Positions 51,615 to 60,962 are shown, counted from the stretch's first letter. The stretch is 64,000 bases of DNA from an uncultured Bacilli bacterium (GCA_934168275.1 CAKPNA010000005.1:1-64000); one strand, 5' to 3'. Numbers and translations: made by a program. The notes: generated from the letters alone by a model not told the origin.

Positions 51615-52244
51615 ATGGCAAAAATGTATTTAGATGAATTAGAAACTGCTAGCAGCATTTATAAAGATAATTTTCTAAGTAGAGATATTGACACTTCTAA
51701 AAATGTTAACAGTATGATATATGATTTTGTTAGTGGTACTAAAAGTAAATTATCCGGTAGTATGTGGGATGTTGTCAGAGGCAAAATGGGTGAATTTGAA
51801 GGTATATTTTCTAACTTTAATTCTGTTTCTGATGAATTTTGTAGTGCTATCGAAACAGCTATCCAAATGTTAGTTAATGTTGTCGGAGAAGACAGTGAAT
51901 ACGACTACCTAGATGATAGCTTACTAGATAATTTACATACACAACTTAAAAATTTAAATGCTAAATTAGAAACTCTTAGTCAAGGCGAAACAACTACTAG
52001 TAAAGACAAAGATGGTAAAGAAACAACTACCACTCAATATGACTATGCAGCCATTAATGCCTGCAAAGAAGAAATTAAAAAAACACAAGCCCTAATTACC
52101 AAAACAGAAAAATTTAGAGATGCATATAAAAAAGCCCTTAAAATTGTTGAAGGCGCTTACCAAAGTGTTGTAGCATTTGGAAGTAGTGTTGACAACATTC
52201 AAGTAAGTGATAAGATTACATTTGATGGTGGCTATTCTGTGTAA
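51615..52244 (+). CDS. Helical WXG/LXG-like partner protein
   Basis: The 209-residue product starts two bases after the preceding stop, with AAGGAGG. It is almost wholly helical: YLDELETASSIYKDNFLSRD, SKLSGSMWDVVRGKMGEFEG (a W-x-x-x-x-G turn like the WXG100 hairpin), then a long coiled coil with a Thr-rich insert (TTTSKDKDGKETTTT) and a small C-terminal segment. It lacks a signal peptide. By its fold and its pairing with the hydrolase-like protein it looks like an ESX/type VII-type substrate or chaperone. No EssC ATPase is in the window. Confidence 0.6.
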   Translation: MAKMYLDELETASSIYKDNFLSRDIDTSKNVNSMIYDFVSGTKSKLSGSMWDVVRGKMGEFEGIFSNFNSVSDEFCSAIETAIQMLVNVVGEDSEYDYLDDSLLDNLHTQLKNLNAKLETLSQGETTTSKDKDGKETTTTQYDYAAINACKEEIKKTQALITKTEKFRDAYKKALKIVEGAYQSVVAFGSSVDNIQVSDKITFDGGYSV

Positions 52245-52260
52245 AGTGTATCTAAAACTA

Positions 52261-52290
52261 TAGACAACTAAATAATTATTATGGTATACT
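52261..52290 (+). promoter_or_regulatory. Promoter of 6S RNA
   Basis: TAGACA (52261-52266), 18 bases, TATACT (52285-52290), just before the predicted 6S RNA 5' end. Confidence 0.55.
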
Positions 52291-52295
52291 TAAGA

Positions 52296-52476
52296 TACCT
52301 AGAGGATGCGACAACTTAATTTAAAACCGACTAAAGATATATATAGGGAATCTAATACTTGTTATGTGTTGAAAGCTTATTTCTTAATAAGAATCCTAAT
52401 TAACTTGTTGTGATTACCCACCTGTGTGATATACGCGCGGGTTTTATCTACTAGTATCGATTCTCCGGGTTTTTTT
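52296..52476 (+). ncRNA. ssrS: Probable 6S RNA
   Basis: This 180-base non-coding RNA gene has a closing stem ACCTAGAGGATGCG (from 52297) with CGATTCTCCGGGT (to 52470), a second stem ACAACTTAATT with AATTAACTTGTTGT, a large open middle and a terminal T run: the long, bulged rod of 6S RNA, which binds SigA-RNA polymerase. It lies between aspS and tcdA-rarA, the same place as bsrA (6S-1) in Bacillus subtilis. Structure was judged by eye; the synteny is the stronger support. Confidence 0.65.
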
Positions 52477-52497
52477 ATGTCTAAAAGAGGTGTATTT

Positions 52498-53178
52498 ATG
52501 TTTGATAGAGAAATAAAATTAATAGGAATAGATAATTATAATAAATTAAAAAATAGTACTGTTATGGTAATAGGACTAGGTGGAGTAGGGGGATATGTTG
52601 TTGAATCTCTTACTAGAGCTGGTATAGGTAATATAATTTTAGTAGATTATGATATTATTGATATAACTAATATAAATAGACAACTAATATCTAATACTAG
52701 TAATATTGGTATGAAAAAGACCATAGAATGGCAAAAAAGAATTAACTTAATTAATCCTGAATGTCATGTTATAACAATTGATAAATATTTAACTAAAGAT
52801 AATCTATATGATACTCTAAATGACTATAAAATAGATTATATTATTGATGCTTGTGATACTATCATGGTCAAAAAAGAATTAATTAAATATACCTATCTAA
52901 ATAAAATAGGTTTCATCGCTTCAATGGGTACCGGCAACAAATTAGAACCTTCTAAATTAGAAATAACTACACTAGATAAAACTAGTTACGATCCCATTGC
53001 TAAAATATTAAGAAAATATGTTAAAGATGAAAAAATAAATAAAAAAGTATATGTTGTCTGCTCCAAAGAACAACCTAAAAAAATTAATGAAAAAACTATA
53101 TCTTCAATTAGTACTGTCCCATCAACAGCTGGCTTATTACTTTCATCTTTTGTAATTAATTCAATTATAAATAATTGA
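52498..53178 (+). CDS. tcdA: tRNA threonylcarbamoyladenosine dehydratase
   Basis: TcdA (YrvM/CsdL) cyclises the t6A37 modification of tRNA using ATP. ATG 52498 follows AAAGAGGTG; longer frames run through the 6S RNA and are not used. The 226-residue protein (about 250 usual) has the E1/ThiF Rossmann site TVMVIGLGGVGGYVVESLTR, the Asp/Arg motif INRQL, and IDYIIDACDTIMVKKELI. The C-terminal SISTVPSTAGLLLSSFV also matches. No ATP-binding residue seems missing. Confidence 0.93.
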   Translation: MFDREIKLIGIDNYNKLKNSTVMVIGLGGVGGYVVESLTRAGIGNIILVDYDIIDITNINRQLISNTSNIGMKKTIEWQKRINLINPECHVITIDKYLTKDNLYDTLNDYKIDYIIDACDTIMVKKELIKYTYLNKIGFIASMGTGNKLEPSKLEITTLDKTSYDPIAKILRKYVKDEKINKKVYVVCSKEQPKKINEKTISSISTVPSTAGLLLSSFVINSIINN

Positions 53179-53228
53179 CACAACTAGCTTAATTAGATAT
53201 AATTAGTTTATGATAGGAGACGATAGTA

Positions 53229-54665
53229 ATGAGTAGGTTAAGTATTTTTAATGAGGATGATAAAGTTGAAAGAATATATAGGTCTTCTTTAGCTTGTTTA
53301 GGATTTAGAACAGGCGCAACACCATCATCTAAAGAGATAGATGAGGCATATGCGCAAAGACGTAATTATTTATCTAGTACAACAATATTAGAACAATCAT
53401 ATGCTAATTTACAACAACCAATATATAGATATGAAAGAGTATATGAAAGAATTCAGCATCAGTATTTATTAAAACAATATGATATTTTATATAGATATTA
53501 TTATTTATTAGAGAATGAAGGCCTTACTAAAGACAGTGAAAAGTTATTAAAGTCATGCGAAGACGAATACGAAAAATGTCTTACTGATATACGCCAAATT
53601 GAAACAGAATCTAACATTGTAGCTGAACTTATTGCTAGTGGCATTGATGATAGTATCCTAGATAATTTTATATCAGGTTTAGAAAAAAGAGATATTGATG
53701 AAGAGTTTGATATTGATAGCATGATGCTAAATACTAAAATAAATGGTTTAAAACAGCAAATAAATGACTTATATTATGTGCAATCTAGTAAAAGTAGAAT
53801 AGGTATTAAAAAAGATTATATATCTAAAGTTAAAACACTTAATGATTTTATGCAAAGGTTTCCAAGTACGGAACAATATATAACTAATTATTTAAATGAA
53901 CAAACAAAAGTTATAGTATCAGATGATACTGACTTAGCTGTCCGTCGAGAACATCTTAATGATGTAACATTTATTAGTGGCTTTCTAACACATCATGTTA
54001 ATGGTAATCCTAATACAACCTTAGCTCAACTATCTAACAAACTAGATATGGTTAAACATAAATTTGACTATCTATTAAAACTTAAAAAAATTAATTATAT
54101 AAAGTTATTTAAGAAGAAAATATTTGCTATAGATAATGACCATTATCTAGAAAATCTTGCCAATTTTAATACCGCTCTAAGTAAGCTAGATGATAAATAC
54201 CGTCTTTTTGATACATACACTAATATTATTGGTTTAATTATTGGTCGAAATAGAATCAGTAATGAAGATGCTACTTATGTAGACGGCATACTAAATAGTT
54301 TTGATAATTATTTAAATAAATTAGATACTAACAATGAATTGACCAGTAATATTAATAATACCCTAACTCAAGAACAAACTGAAATATCATCATTCTGTGA
54401 ATTTAAAAATCGATCTATTTATGAAAATATAATGTATCGATACGTCGGCTTAAGAAAACAAATAAATGCATACTATGACCAAGCATTTATTCCTGATGAT
54501 AGTAGAAAAAATATTATTATATTACTACACAATTATGGTAAATCAATAAAAGATGATAACATCAGTTTAAAAGATAAGTTAGCTATTATTGATCATATGG
54601 CAAGTTTTGCTAATAATTATTGCAGTAATACTGATTTAAAACAACAAAACGCTATAAGTAAATAG
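53229..54665 (+). CDS. Hypothetical helical protein with a degenerate J-like N-terminus
   Basis: The 478-residue protein is soluble and nearly all helical. Residues 15-70 (ACLGFRTGATPSSKEIDEAY and SYANLQQPIYRYERVYE) have the spacing of a DnaJ domain (L-G-x-x-x-x-A-S-x-x-E-I-x-x-A-Y, and A-Y-x-x-L-x-x-P-x-x-R), but the HPD motif needed to stimulate DnaK is absent. The remainder is a series of helices with no known motif. It is convergent with rarA and shares its terminator. The J-like reading is tentative. Confidence 0.6.
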   Translation: MSRLSIFNEDDKVERIYRSSLACLGFRTGATPSSKEIDEAYAQRRNYLSSTTILEQSYANLQQPIYRYERVYERIQHQYLLKQYDILYRYYYLLENEGLTKDSEKLLKSCEDEYEKCLTDIRQIETESNIVAELIASGIDDSILDNFISGLEKRDIDEEFDIDSMMLNTKINGLKQQINDLYYVQSSKSRIGIKKDYISKVKTLNDFMQRFPSTEQYITNYLNEQTKVIVSDDTDLAVRREHLNDVTFISGFLTHHVNGNPNTTLAQLSNKLDMVKHKFDYLLKLKKINYIKLFKKKIFAIDNDHYLENLANFNTALSKLDDKYRLFDTYTNIIGLIIGRNRISNEDATYVDGILNSFDNYLNKLDTNNELTSNINNTLTQEQTEISSFCEFKNRSIYENIMYRYVGLRKQINAYYDQAFIPDDSRKNIIILLHNYGKSIKDDNISLKDKLAIIDHMASFANNYCSNTDLKQQNAISK

Positions 54666-54695
54666 ACCCTTAGCCTAAAAACTAAGAGTCTTTTA
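54665..54695. terminator. Bidirectional terminator between convergent genes
   Basis: GACCCTTAG pairs with CTAAGAGTC and is flanked by A- and T-rich runs on each side. Confidence 0.7.
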
Positions 54696-55896
54696 TTTTA
54701 CTTAAATTATCCATCACGGACTTTAAAACATTTTCATTCTTATTATTCTTTGGATAGTAATAAACACTATCTTTTATCTTATCAGGCAAATATTGTTGCT
54801 TAACATAAGAATTCTTATAATCATGAGGATATTTATAATCAGGATTCCCATTAATTAGATGTTTAGGAATATTTCCCGTATTACCTGTCTGAATATCCGC
54901 AAAAGCTTTATCAATAGCCATTTCAGCTGAATTAGACTTAGGACTAAGCGCTAACTCAATTACTACTGCGGCTAAAGGAATTCTCGCTTCCGGCAAACCA
55001 AGCATTAAAGCTGACTCAATAGCGGCCATTACTTTAGGTCCCATTGCCGAATTAGCAAGACCAATATCTTCATATACAATTACCGCTAATCTGCGACATA
55101 CAGCCTCTAAATCGTCTCCATTAAGTAATCTTGCTAAGTAATAAACTGCCGCATTAACATCACTACCACGAATAGACTTCTGAAAAGCACTAAGCAAGTC
55201 ATAGTACCCATCACCATTCTTATCATGAATAACATTAGGCTTATTATTAATATTCTTAACAAGATCTAAAGTAATCTCCCCATCATTAGCAGAGTAATAA
55301 GCAATCTCTAAAATATTATAAGCATATCTTAAATCACTACCTGATACCTTAGCTATATAATCAATAGTACTATCATCTATCTTAATACCCTCTAAATATC
55401 CTGATGTAATAGCCTTATTTAAAGCCGTAATAATATTATCATAAGTTAAATCATGTAGCTCAAACAACTGACAACGACTCCTAATAGCTGGATTAATTGA
55501 ATGATATGGATTAGCTGTTGTCATCCCAATTAAAGTAATTAAACCACTCTCTAAGTATGGTAATAACAAATCTTGCTTATCTTTATTTAAACGATGAATT
55601 TCATCCATAATTAAAACTATACCATTATACATTTTAGCTTCTTCAACAACCACATCAAAGTCTTTCTTATTATTAATAACGGCATTTAAAGTACGATACC
55701 TAACATCTAACTCATTAACAATAGCTAAAGCAATCGAAGTCTTCCCAATACCAGGATGCCCATATAATATCATAGAAAATAACTTCTTATTCTTTACTAA
55801 ATTATATAATATCTTACCCTTACTTACTAAATGCTCTTGCCCAATTACATCCTCTAATGATTTAGGTCTTAACTTAATAGATAATAATTCATTCAT
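54682..55896 (-). CDS. rarA: Replication-associated recombination protein A (RarA/MgsA)
   Basis: RarA is a clamp-loader-like AAA+ ATPase acting at stalled forks. ATG 55896 is preceded by AAAGGAATTATAG; the longer frame would start inside that site. The 404-residue protein has SIKLRPKSLEDVIGQEHLV, Walker A GHPGIGKTS, Walker B IVLIMDEIHRLNKDKQD, sensor/arginine part NPAIRSRCQLF, and the tetramerisation C-terminus (GSDVNAAVYYLARLL, EDIGLAN). It is the last part of the conserved aspS-6S-tcdA-rarA block, here inverted. Confidence 0.95.
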   Translation of the reverse strand: MNELLSIKLRPKSLEDVIGQEHLVSKGKILYNLVKNKKLFSMILYGHPGIGKTSIALAIVNELDVRYRTLNAVINNKKDFDVVVEEAKMYNGIVLIMDEIHRLNKDKQDLLLPYLESGLITLIGMTTANPYHSINPAIRSRCQLFELHDLTYDNIITALNKAITSGYLEGIKIDDSTIDYIAKVSGSDLRYAYNILEIAYYSANDGEITLDLVKNINNKPNVIHDKNGDGYYDLLSAFQKSIRGSDVNAAVYYLARLLNGDDLEAVCRRLAVIVYEDIGLANSAMGPKVMAAIESALMLGLPEARIPLAAVVIELALSPKSNSAEMAIDKAFADIQTGNTGNIPKHLINGNPDYKYPHDYKNSYVKQQYLPDKIKDSVYYYPKNNKNENVLKSVMDNLSKIKDS

Positions 55897-56014
55897 AACT
55901 ATAATTCCTTTCAATATATATTCATTATAAACTAATATTAATTAATTATCAAATACTATTTAAAATTAAATATTTATGGTATAATTAAATAGTAAATAGT
56001 TAGGATATGATAGA

Positions 56015-56899
56015 ATGAATAATGATAAAAACATAGAATTTATTATGAAATATCAAACTTACTTATTATCAGAAAAACACTTATCTGATAATTCAATATT
56101 TTCTTATTGTGAAGATATAATGTTATTCTTAAAATATATAAATAAAGATGTACCATCTATCACTAAAGAAGATATCTATAATTATTTAGCTTATCTAGAT
56201 AAAGAAAAATATAGTGTTTATAGTGTGGCAAGAAAAATATCTTCTCTCAAATCATTTTATATATTTCTAAATAAACACTATCAAATGAAGAATATTATTG
56301 ATGATATAGAAATGCCTAAATATTATAAGAAGTTACCAACTATTTTAACTATTGAAGAAATAGATAAATTACTTAATGTCAACTTAGTAAATGCTTACGA
56401 CTATCGTAATAAAGCTATGCTAGAACTCATGTATGCGACGGGGCTTCGTGTCAGTGAATTAGTTAATTTAGATATCAATAGTGTTAACTTAGAAAAAAAA
56501 TTTGTTAGATGTATTGGTAAAGGAAGTAAAGAAAGAATCGTCCCAATTGGCGATGTAGCCTGTAATTATCTTAGTATTTATCTAAATGAATATCGTGATA
56601 AATTAACTAAGAATAGACTATGTGAATCACTATTTTTAAATAATCATGGTAATACTATTACTAGACAAGGTTTCTTTAAAATGCTAAAAGAACAATGCAT
56701 TAAAGTAGGTATTGATAAAAATATTTCACCACATATGCTAAGACACTCATTTGCTACTCATTTACTCAATAATGGTGCTGACTTACGTAGTATCCAAATG
56801 ATGCTCGGACACAGCAATTTATCTACAACACAAATATATACTAATGTATCAAATGATATATTAAGAGAAAATTATAAATTATACCATCCAAGAGGATAG
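56015..56899 (+). CDS. xerD: Tyrosine recombinase XerC/XerD
   Basis: The 294-residue protein has an N-terminal core-binding SAM-like domain (KYQTYLLSEKHLSDNSIFSY) and the catalytic residues Arg (YATGLRVSEL), Lys, His-x-x-Arg (HMLRHSFATHLL), His (MLGHSNLSTTQIY) and Tyr (QIYTNVS). Its length and lack of element-specific extras suit a chromosomal dimer-resolution Xer protein rather than a phage integrase. It is followed 21 bases on by the phosphohexomutase gene. Confidence 0.9.
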   Translation: MNNDKNIEFIMKYQTYLLSEKHLSDNSIFSYCEDIMLFLKYINKDVPSITKEDIYNYLAYLDKEKYSVYSVARKISSLKSFYIFLNKHYQMKNIIDDIEMPKYYKKLPTILTIEEIDKLLNVNLVNAYDYRNKAMLELMYATGLRVSELVNLDINSVNLEKKFVRCIGKGSKERIVPIGDVACNYLSIYLNEYRDKLTKNRLCESLFLNNHGNTITRQGFFKMLKEQCIKVGIDKNISPHMLRHSFATHLLNNGADLRSIQMMLGHSNLSTTQIYTNVSNDILRENYKLYHPRG

Positions 56900-56920
56900 T
56901 TTAAAGAAAGAGGAATATAA

Positions 56921-58282
56921 ATGGAATTAAACAAAAATATGTTTAGAGAATACGATATAAGAGGAATATATGGTACTGATTTAAATGGCGATATTGCCTA
57001 CCTAATCGGTCGTGGATTAGGTAGCAAAATGCACAAATTAAATATTGTTAAAACCGTTGTTGCTTATGACAATAGATTATCATCTGTCGAACTAGAAGAA
57101 AATTTAGTAAAAGGATTAATTGAGTCAGGAATTAATGTCTATCGACTTGGTCTTGTCAGTACACCAATGTGCTACTATGCTAGCAATTATTTTGATGTAA
57201 ATTGTAGTGTAATGATAACTGCTTCCCACAATCCAAAAGAATATAATGGTTTTAAATTCTCATTTGACGGTATCAGCAATGCGTGTGGTAGTAGTGTCAT
57301 GGAAATATATGATATTATCACTAATAAAGACTTTGTAAATGGTAATGGTACAATATCTAATGTTGATATTGAAAATGCTTACATAGACCTATTAACTAAT
57401 AATATAAACTTACCTAAGAAATTAAAAATAGTTTATGACTGTGGTAATGGAACAACATCTATTATTGCCAAAAAAATATTTGATAGATTAAATGTTGAAT
57501 ATATACCATTATATGATATATCTGATGGAAGTTTTCCAAATCATCATCCTGATCCATCTGTTGAGGAGAACCTACGTGATTTAGAAAAAACTGTCGTTGA
57601 AAATAAAGCAAGTCTTGGTATTGCCTTTGATGGCGATGGTGATAGAGTAGGGGTAGTCGATGAAAAAGGTAATATGATTGATATTGACAAATATTTAATT
57701 ATTATGTGGAAATATCTAGTAAATAGAGTAGAGAAGAAGGAAACATTCTTTGATGTAAAATGTAGTAAAGTTCTAGAAGATGAATTAATTAAATTAGGTG
57801 TTAAACCAATCGAAACTAGAACCGGCAATTCATATACTAGAAGAATAAGTGCCGAAGGGAATTACATCCTAGGTGGTGAATTATCCGGACACGTTTACTT
57901 CAGAGACAAATTCCCCGGTTATGATGATGGAATATACGCCGGAATTCGTTTAATCGAAGCTATATCTAATTTAAATGTTGAATTAAGTTCTATGTTAGAA
58001 GGAATCAATAAGTATTATTCCACAAAAGAAAATAAAATAGCTGTCGATGATAGTATTAAGTTCGATATCGTTAATAAAGTAAAAGAATACTGTATCAGTA
58101 AAGGATATAAATTCATTACCTTAGATGGTGTCAAAGTAAAATACGACGATGGATTTGCTTTAGTTAGAGCCTCAAATACGGGTCCAAATATAACAACTAG
58201 ATATGAAGCTAAAACCGAATCAAGATTAGAAGAAATAACTAATGAATTCAATAACTTAATATATAGTTTATTAAATAAATAG
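56921..58282 (+). CDS. Phosphomannomutase/phosphoglucomutase
   Basis: The 453-residue enzyme interconverts hexose 1- and 6-phosphates through a phosphoserine. It begins FREYDIRGIYGTDLNG, has the phosphoserine loop TASHNPKEYNGFK (about residue 100), the magnesium loop FDGDGDRVGVVD (about 235), the sugar-specificity loop GGELSGH and the phosphate-binding RASNTGPNITTRYEA (about 415-430), all intact. It likely supplies mannose-1-P or glucose-1-P for envelope glycans. AGAGGA precedes the ATG. Confidence 0.95.
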   Translation: MELNKNMFREYDIRGIYGTDLNGDIAYLIGRGLGSKMHKLNIVKTVVAYDNRLSSVELEENLVKGLIESGINVYRLGLVSTPMCYYASNYFDVNCSVMITASHNPKEYNGFKFSFDGISNACGSSVMEIYDIITNKDFVNGNGTISNVDIENAYIDLLTNNINLPKKLKIVYDCGNGTTSIIAKKIFDRLNVEYIPLYDISDGSFPNHHPDPSVEENLRDLEKTVVENKASLGIAFDGDGDRVGVVDEKGNMIDIDKYLIIMWKYLVNRVEKKETFFDVKCSKVLEDELIKLGVKPIETRTGNSYTRRISAEGNYILGGELSGHVYFRDKFPGYDDGIYAGIRLIEAISNLNVELSSMLEGINKYYSTKENKIAVDDSIKFDIVNKVKEYCISKGYKFITLDGVKVKYDDGFALVRASNTGPNITTRYEAKTESRLEEITNEFNNLIYSLLNK

Positions 58283-58300
58283 AATGATATACTAGCAAGT

Positions 58301-58331
58301 AAATAACTAATTTATTTGTTAGTTCTTTTTA
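58301..58331 (+). terminator. Terminator after the phosphohexomutase gene
   Basis: AACTAA pairs with TTAGTT across TTTATTTG, followed by CTTTTT. Confidence 0.6.
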
Positions 58332-58560
58332 TAGAAGTTAACATAATATACATTATAGGAAGTTATAAATCTATAAAAAATATAGATAAAATAATATATT
58401 ATTGTTTAATTAAGACCCATATATCATTATATATTTACTAAATTAATTTATATAGCAACACTTACTATATATCCTTATTAAGTAATCTAATTCTAATTCA
58501 TATATCATTCATCATTTTAAAATATTTAATCAGATGGATAAATATTCAACTATTATTACC

Positions 58561-58940
58561 TCGATGCAAATTTCGCCTTGCTAAATAAATACTACATCCA
58601 CTCTCCTATTAATTTCAATTTTAAATTTGTTCTTGAGATAGACAATTATATGTCTTTTCCGTTCTCGATGCAAATTTCACGAATAAATAAATTAACACTA
58701 GATGGATACTTGTTCATATTTTATAATCTCGATGCAAATTTGAATTAGCTAATTTTTGTATTATATGGCCAATTATGAATCTTTAATAATTTCGATGCAA
58801 ATTTCACAAATTAATATTTAAATTTTTCCAAAAAAATATTTTTAGATTAATTATTAAATCAAAAATTAATTTTTAATATTATTTAAATTTAGATTGATAT
58901 TTATCTATCAAACAATATCTCGATGTAAATTTCAAATTTA
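58561..58940. repeat. Degenerate interspersed repeat in a gene-free 700-bp block
   Basis: Between 58332 and 58980 there is no gene. Five copies of TCGATGCAAATTT (one with T for C at the eighth base) start at 58561, 58665, 58729, 58792 and 58920. The gaps are 104, 64, 63 and 128 bases, so three fit a 64-base period. About 30 bases before each core are weakly alike (AGATGGATA..TATTCAT). The region is otherwise very AT-rich. Its function is unknown. Confidence 0.7.
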
Positions 58941-58980
58941 CGATAAAATATCATAAGTATAATTACTTGTCATAGTTAAT

Positions 58981-59021
58981 AAAAAGCCCCCTACTCCGAA
59001 GTCAATTTAGAAGTAGGGGGA
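58981..59021 (-). terminator. Terminator of the mnmA/XRE side
   Basis: GCCCCCTACT pairs with AGTAGGGGG. In the minus direction it is followed by CTTTTTATT. It is GC-rich and strong. Confidence 0.8.
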
Positions 59022-59044
59022 GTTGACAACAAAAAAAAGACTAG

Positions 59045-59827
59045 TTATACACTAGCCCATCTTGATTGAATTTCTGCAATCTTATCGAATACCTCACCAG
59101 CATTATTTTCATTTATCTCATCATATCCAAGTTCTCTTAAAGCTTGAACTTTAGCAGTATTTAATTCTTGCGTTCTACTAAGCTTTTCCTCATTCTTTCT
59201 AGATAATTCCATTTCCCATCTCTTGTGAGACTCAGCCAATTTACTACGAGACGCTCCGCCATTGTTATATAGTGTCATAGCGGAATACATAATGCTTTCA
59301 AAAATAAATTGTTGTTCTTCTTCAAAAGCATATACATTAGGATTCGTATACCCTAGTGATTTTGACACATAACCAAGTATATATTTCATTTCCTTATTAT
59401 TACCTACGGCTTGTAAAAATTGATATATATAAGCAAGTAATACTTGACTTGATTTTGTCTTATCCTCGTTTAAAAACTCCTTTAATTGAAATACAATATC
59501 ACTTATTAAATCTTGTTCTTCTTTTCTTAAACCTGTTAATTCAATAATTTCACTTTTTTTAACCGGATTCTTTTTAGAATTAAATATTTTATTTCCTACT
59601 TGTTGAATATATTCATCTGTCAACTCAACATTTTTAAGTTCTTCTTCAGTTTTAACATTTAATAATTTAAATAATAATTGACATTTATCATTTGACAATT
59701 TAGATAGATCATCACCATCTAAATAGTTGTATACCATTTGTCTAGATACATTAAGATATTTAGCTAAATTTACTTTAGATATATTAGCTTCTCTTAATAT
59801 TACATTAATTTTTTCTACTGTGGTCAT
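59045..59827 (-). CDS. XRE-family transcriptional regulator with long C-terminal domain
   Basis: The 260-residue protein begins with a helix-turn-helix of the lambda-repressor type (residues 5-60: REANISKVNLAKYLNVSRQM then VYNYLDGD). The rest is helical: a central region (100-165) around FLNEDKTKSSQVLLAYIYQF, then FEEEQQFIFESIMYSAMTLY and a coiled C-terminus. No ligand-binding or protease motif is seen. GGAGGGTATG precedes the ATG. It lies 53 bases downstream of mnmA, in the same direction. Confidence 0.85.
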   Translation of the reverse strand: MTTVEKINVILREANISKVNLAKYLNVSRQMVYNYLDGDDLSKLSNDKCQLLFKLLNVKTEEELKNVELTDEYIQQVGNKIFNSKKNPVKKSEIIELTGLRKEEQDLISDIVFQLKEFLNEDKTKSSQVLLAYIYQFLQAVGNNKEMKYILGYVSKSLGYTNPNVYAFEEEQQFIFESIMYSAMTLYNNGGASRSKLAESHKRWEMELSRKNEEKLSRTQELNTAKVQALRELGYDEINENNAGEVFDKIAEIQSRWASV

Positions 59828-59879
59828 AATACATACCCTCCTATTAATATTTTATCATTTATACGAAATATGTCAAGTA

Positions 59880-60962
59880 TTAGAAAGCGCTTCTAATCAT
59901 TCCACCACCTAGACATTTTCCATCTTTATATAGTACACAAAATTGTCCTGGCGTAACCGCTTTAGCCTTGTCATAAGTAATTGTTAACTCATCACCATTT
60001 ATTTCTTCTACTTTACATCTAATATCTTGTTGACGATATCTAAATTTACATGCACATTCTTTTAATTCATCCATATCATCAGTCAAGAAATTAAACTTTT
60101 CAATAATCGCACGAGTAGTATATAACGACTCGCATTCTTCACCACTTGATACATATAAAATATTATTATCCAAGTCTTTCTTTACAACATAGCTCTTATC
60201 TTCATTGCCACCTAGATTTAGTCCCCTTCTTTGACCAATTGTATAGTACATTAACCCAATATGTTCTCCTACCACTTCATTAGTATCAATATTAACAATC
60301 TTACCAGGCTGATTAGGCAAATAATTTTGTAAAAATTTGGTAAAGTTTCTTTCTCCGATAAAGCATATTCCTGTTGAATCTTTTTTACTAGCAGTAACTA
60401 AATCATACTCTTTAGCAATTCTTCTTACTTCCGGTTTTTCAATATCTCCAAGTGGGAATAAAACGTTTTTAAATTTCTCCTTATCAACATATGCTAAAAA
60501 ATAACTTTGATCTTTATTCAAGTCTTTTGCTTTATACAACTTTCCATCAATAATCTTCGCATAATGACCAGTAGCAACATAATCAGCTTTCAAATCAATA
60601 GCCGCTTTAATAAATAAATCAAACTTAATATATTTATTGCACATAACATCTGGGTTAGGAGTTCTGCCTTTCTTAAGTTCGTCTAAAAAGTAAGTAAAAA
60701 CATTATCCCAATACTCTTTTACATAATCAACTCTATGTAGTGGAATATTTAACTTTTCACATACCTTAACTGCATCATTATAATCTTGTTCCTGTGGGCA
60801 TATATTATCATTTAAATTAGGATTACCTAAATAATCATTATTAATACTACTATCCCAATTTCTCATAAATAAACCAATAACATTATATCCCTGTTGTTTT
60901 AAAAGAAGTGCCGCTACTGAACTATCTACACCTCCGGAAATACCTACTACTACTGTTTTCAC
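59880..60962 (-). CDS. mnmA: tRNA-specific 2-thiouridylase
   Basis: MnmA puts sulfur on U34 of tRNA-Lys, -Glu and -Gln. The start chosen is GTG 60962, with AAAGGA nine bases upstream; the longer frame would read through that site. The 360-residue enzyme has the PP-loop VGISGGVDSSVAALL, the region PDVMCNKYIKFDLFI with the first catalytic Cys, GHYAKI, SKKDSTGICFIGERNF with the second Cys, and IGQRRGLNLGG. Length is normal. No cysteine desulfurase gene is adjacent. Confidence 0.95.
   Translation of the reverse strand: MKTVVVGISGGVDSSVAALLLKQQGYNVIGLFMRNWDSSINNDYLGNPNLNDNICPQEQDYNDAVKVCEKLNIPLHRVDYVKEYWDNVFTYFLDELKKGRTPNPDVMCNKYIKFDLFIKAAIDLKADYVATGHYAKIIDGKLYKAKDLNKDQSYFLAYVDKEKFKNVLFPLGDIEKPEVRRIAKEYDLVTASKKDSTGICFIGERNFTKFLQNYLPNQPGKIVNIDTNEVVGEHIGLMYYTIGQRRGLNLGGNEDKSYVVKKDLDNNILYVSSGEECESLYTTRAIIEKFNFLTDDMDELKECACKFRYRQQDIRCKVEEINGDELTITYDKAKAVTPGQFCVLYKDGKCLGGGMIRSAF

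Noticed and set aside
52426..52497. Extended N-terminus of tcdA from GTG/ATA-type upstream codons
   Set aside because: The extension would be translated from within the 6S RNA and its terminator; ATG 52498 has a good ribosome binding site and matches the family start.
56015..56899. Phage or element integrase
   Set aside because: Length, motifs and the absence of an excisionase, att repeats or other phage genes fit chromosomal XerC/D.
58561..58940. CRISPR array
   Set aside because: Only a 13-base core is conserved, the spacing is irregular (104, 64, 63, 128), the rest of each unit is too divergent, and no cas gene is in the window. Kept as a degenerate repeat.
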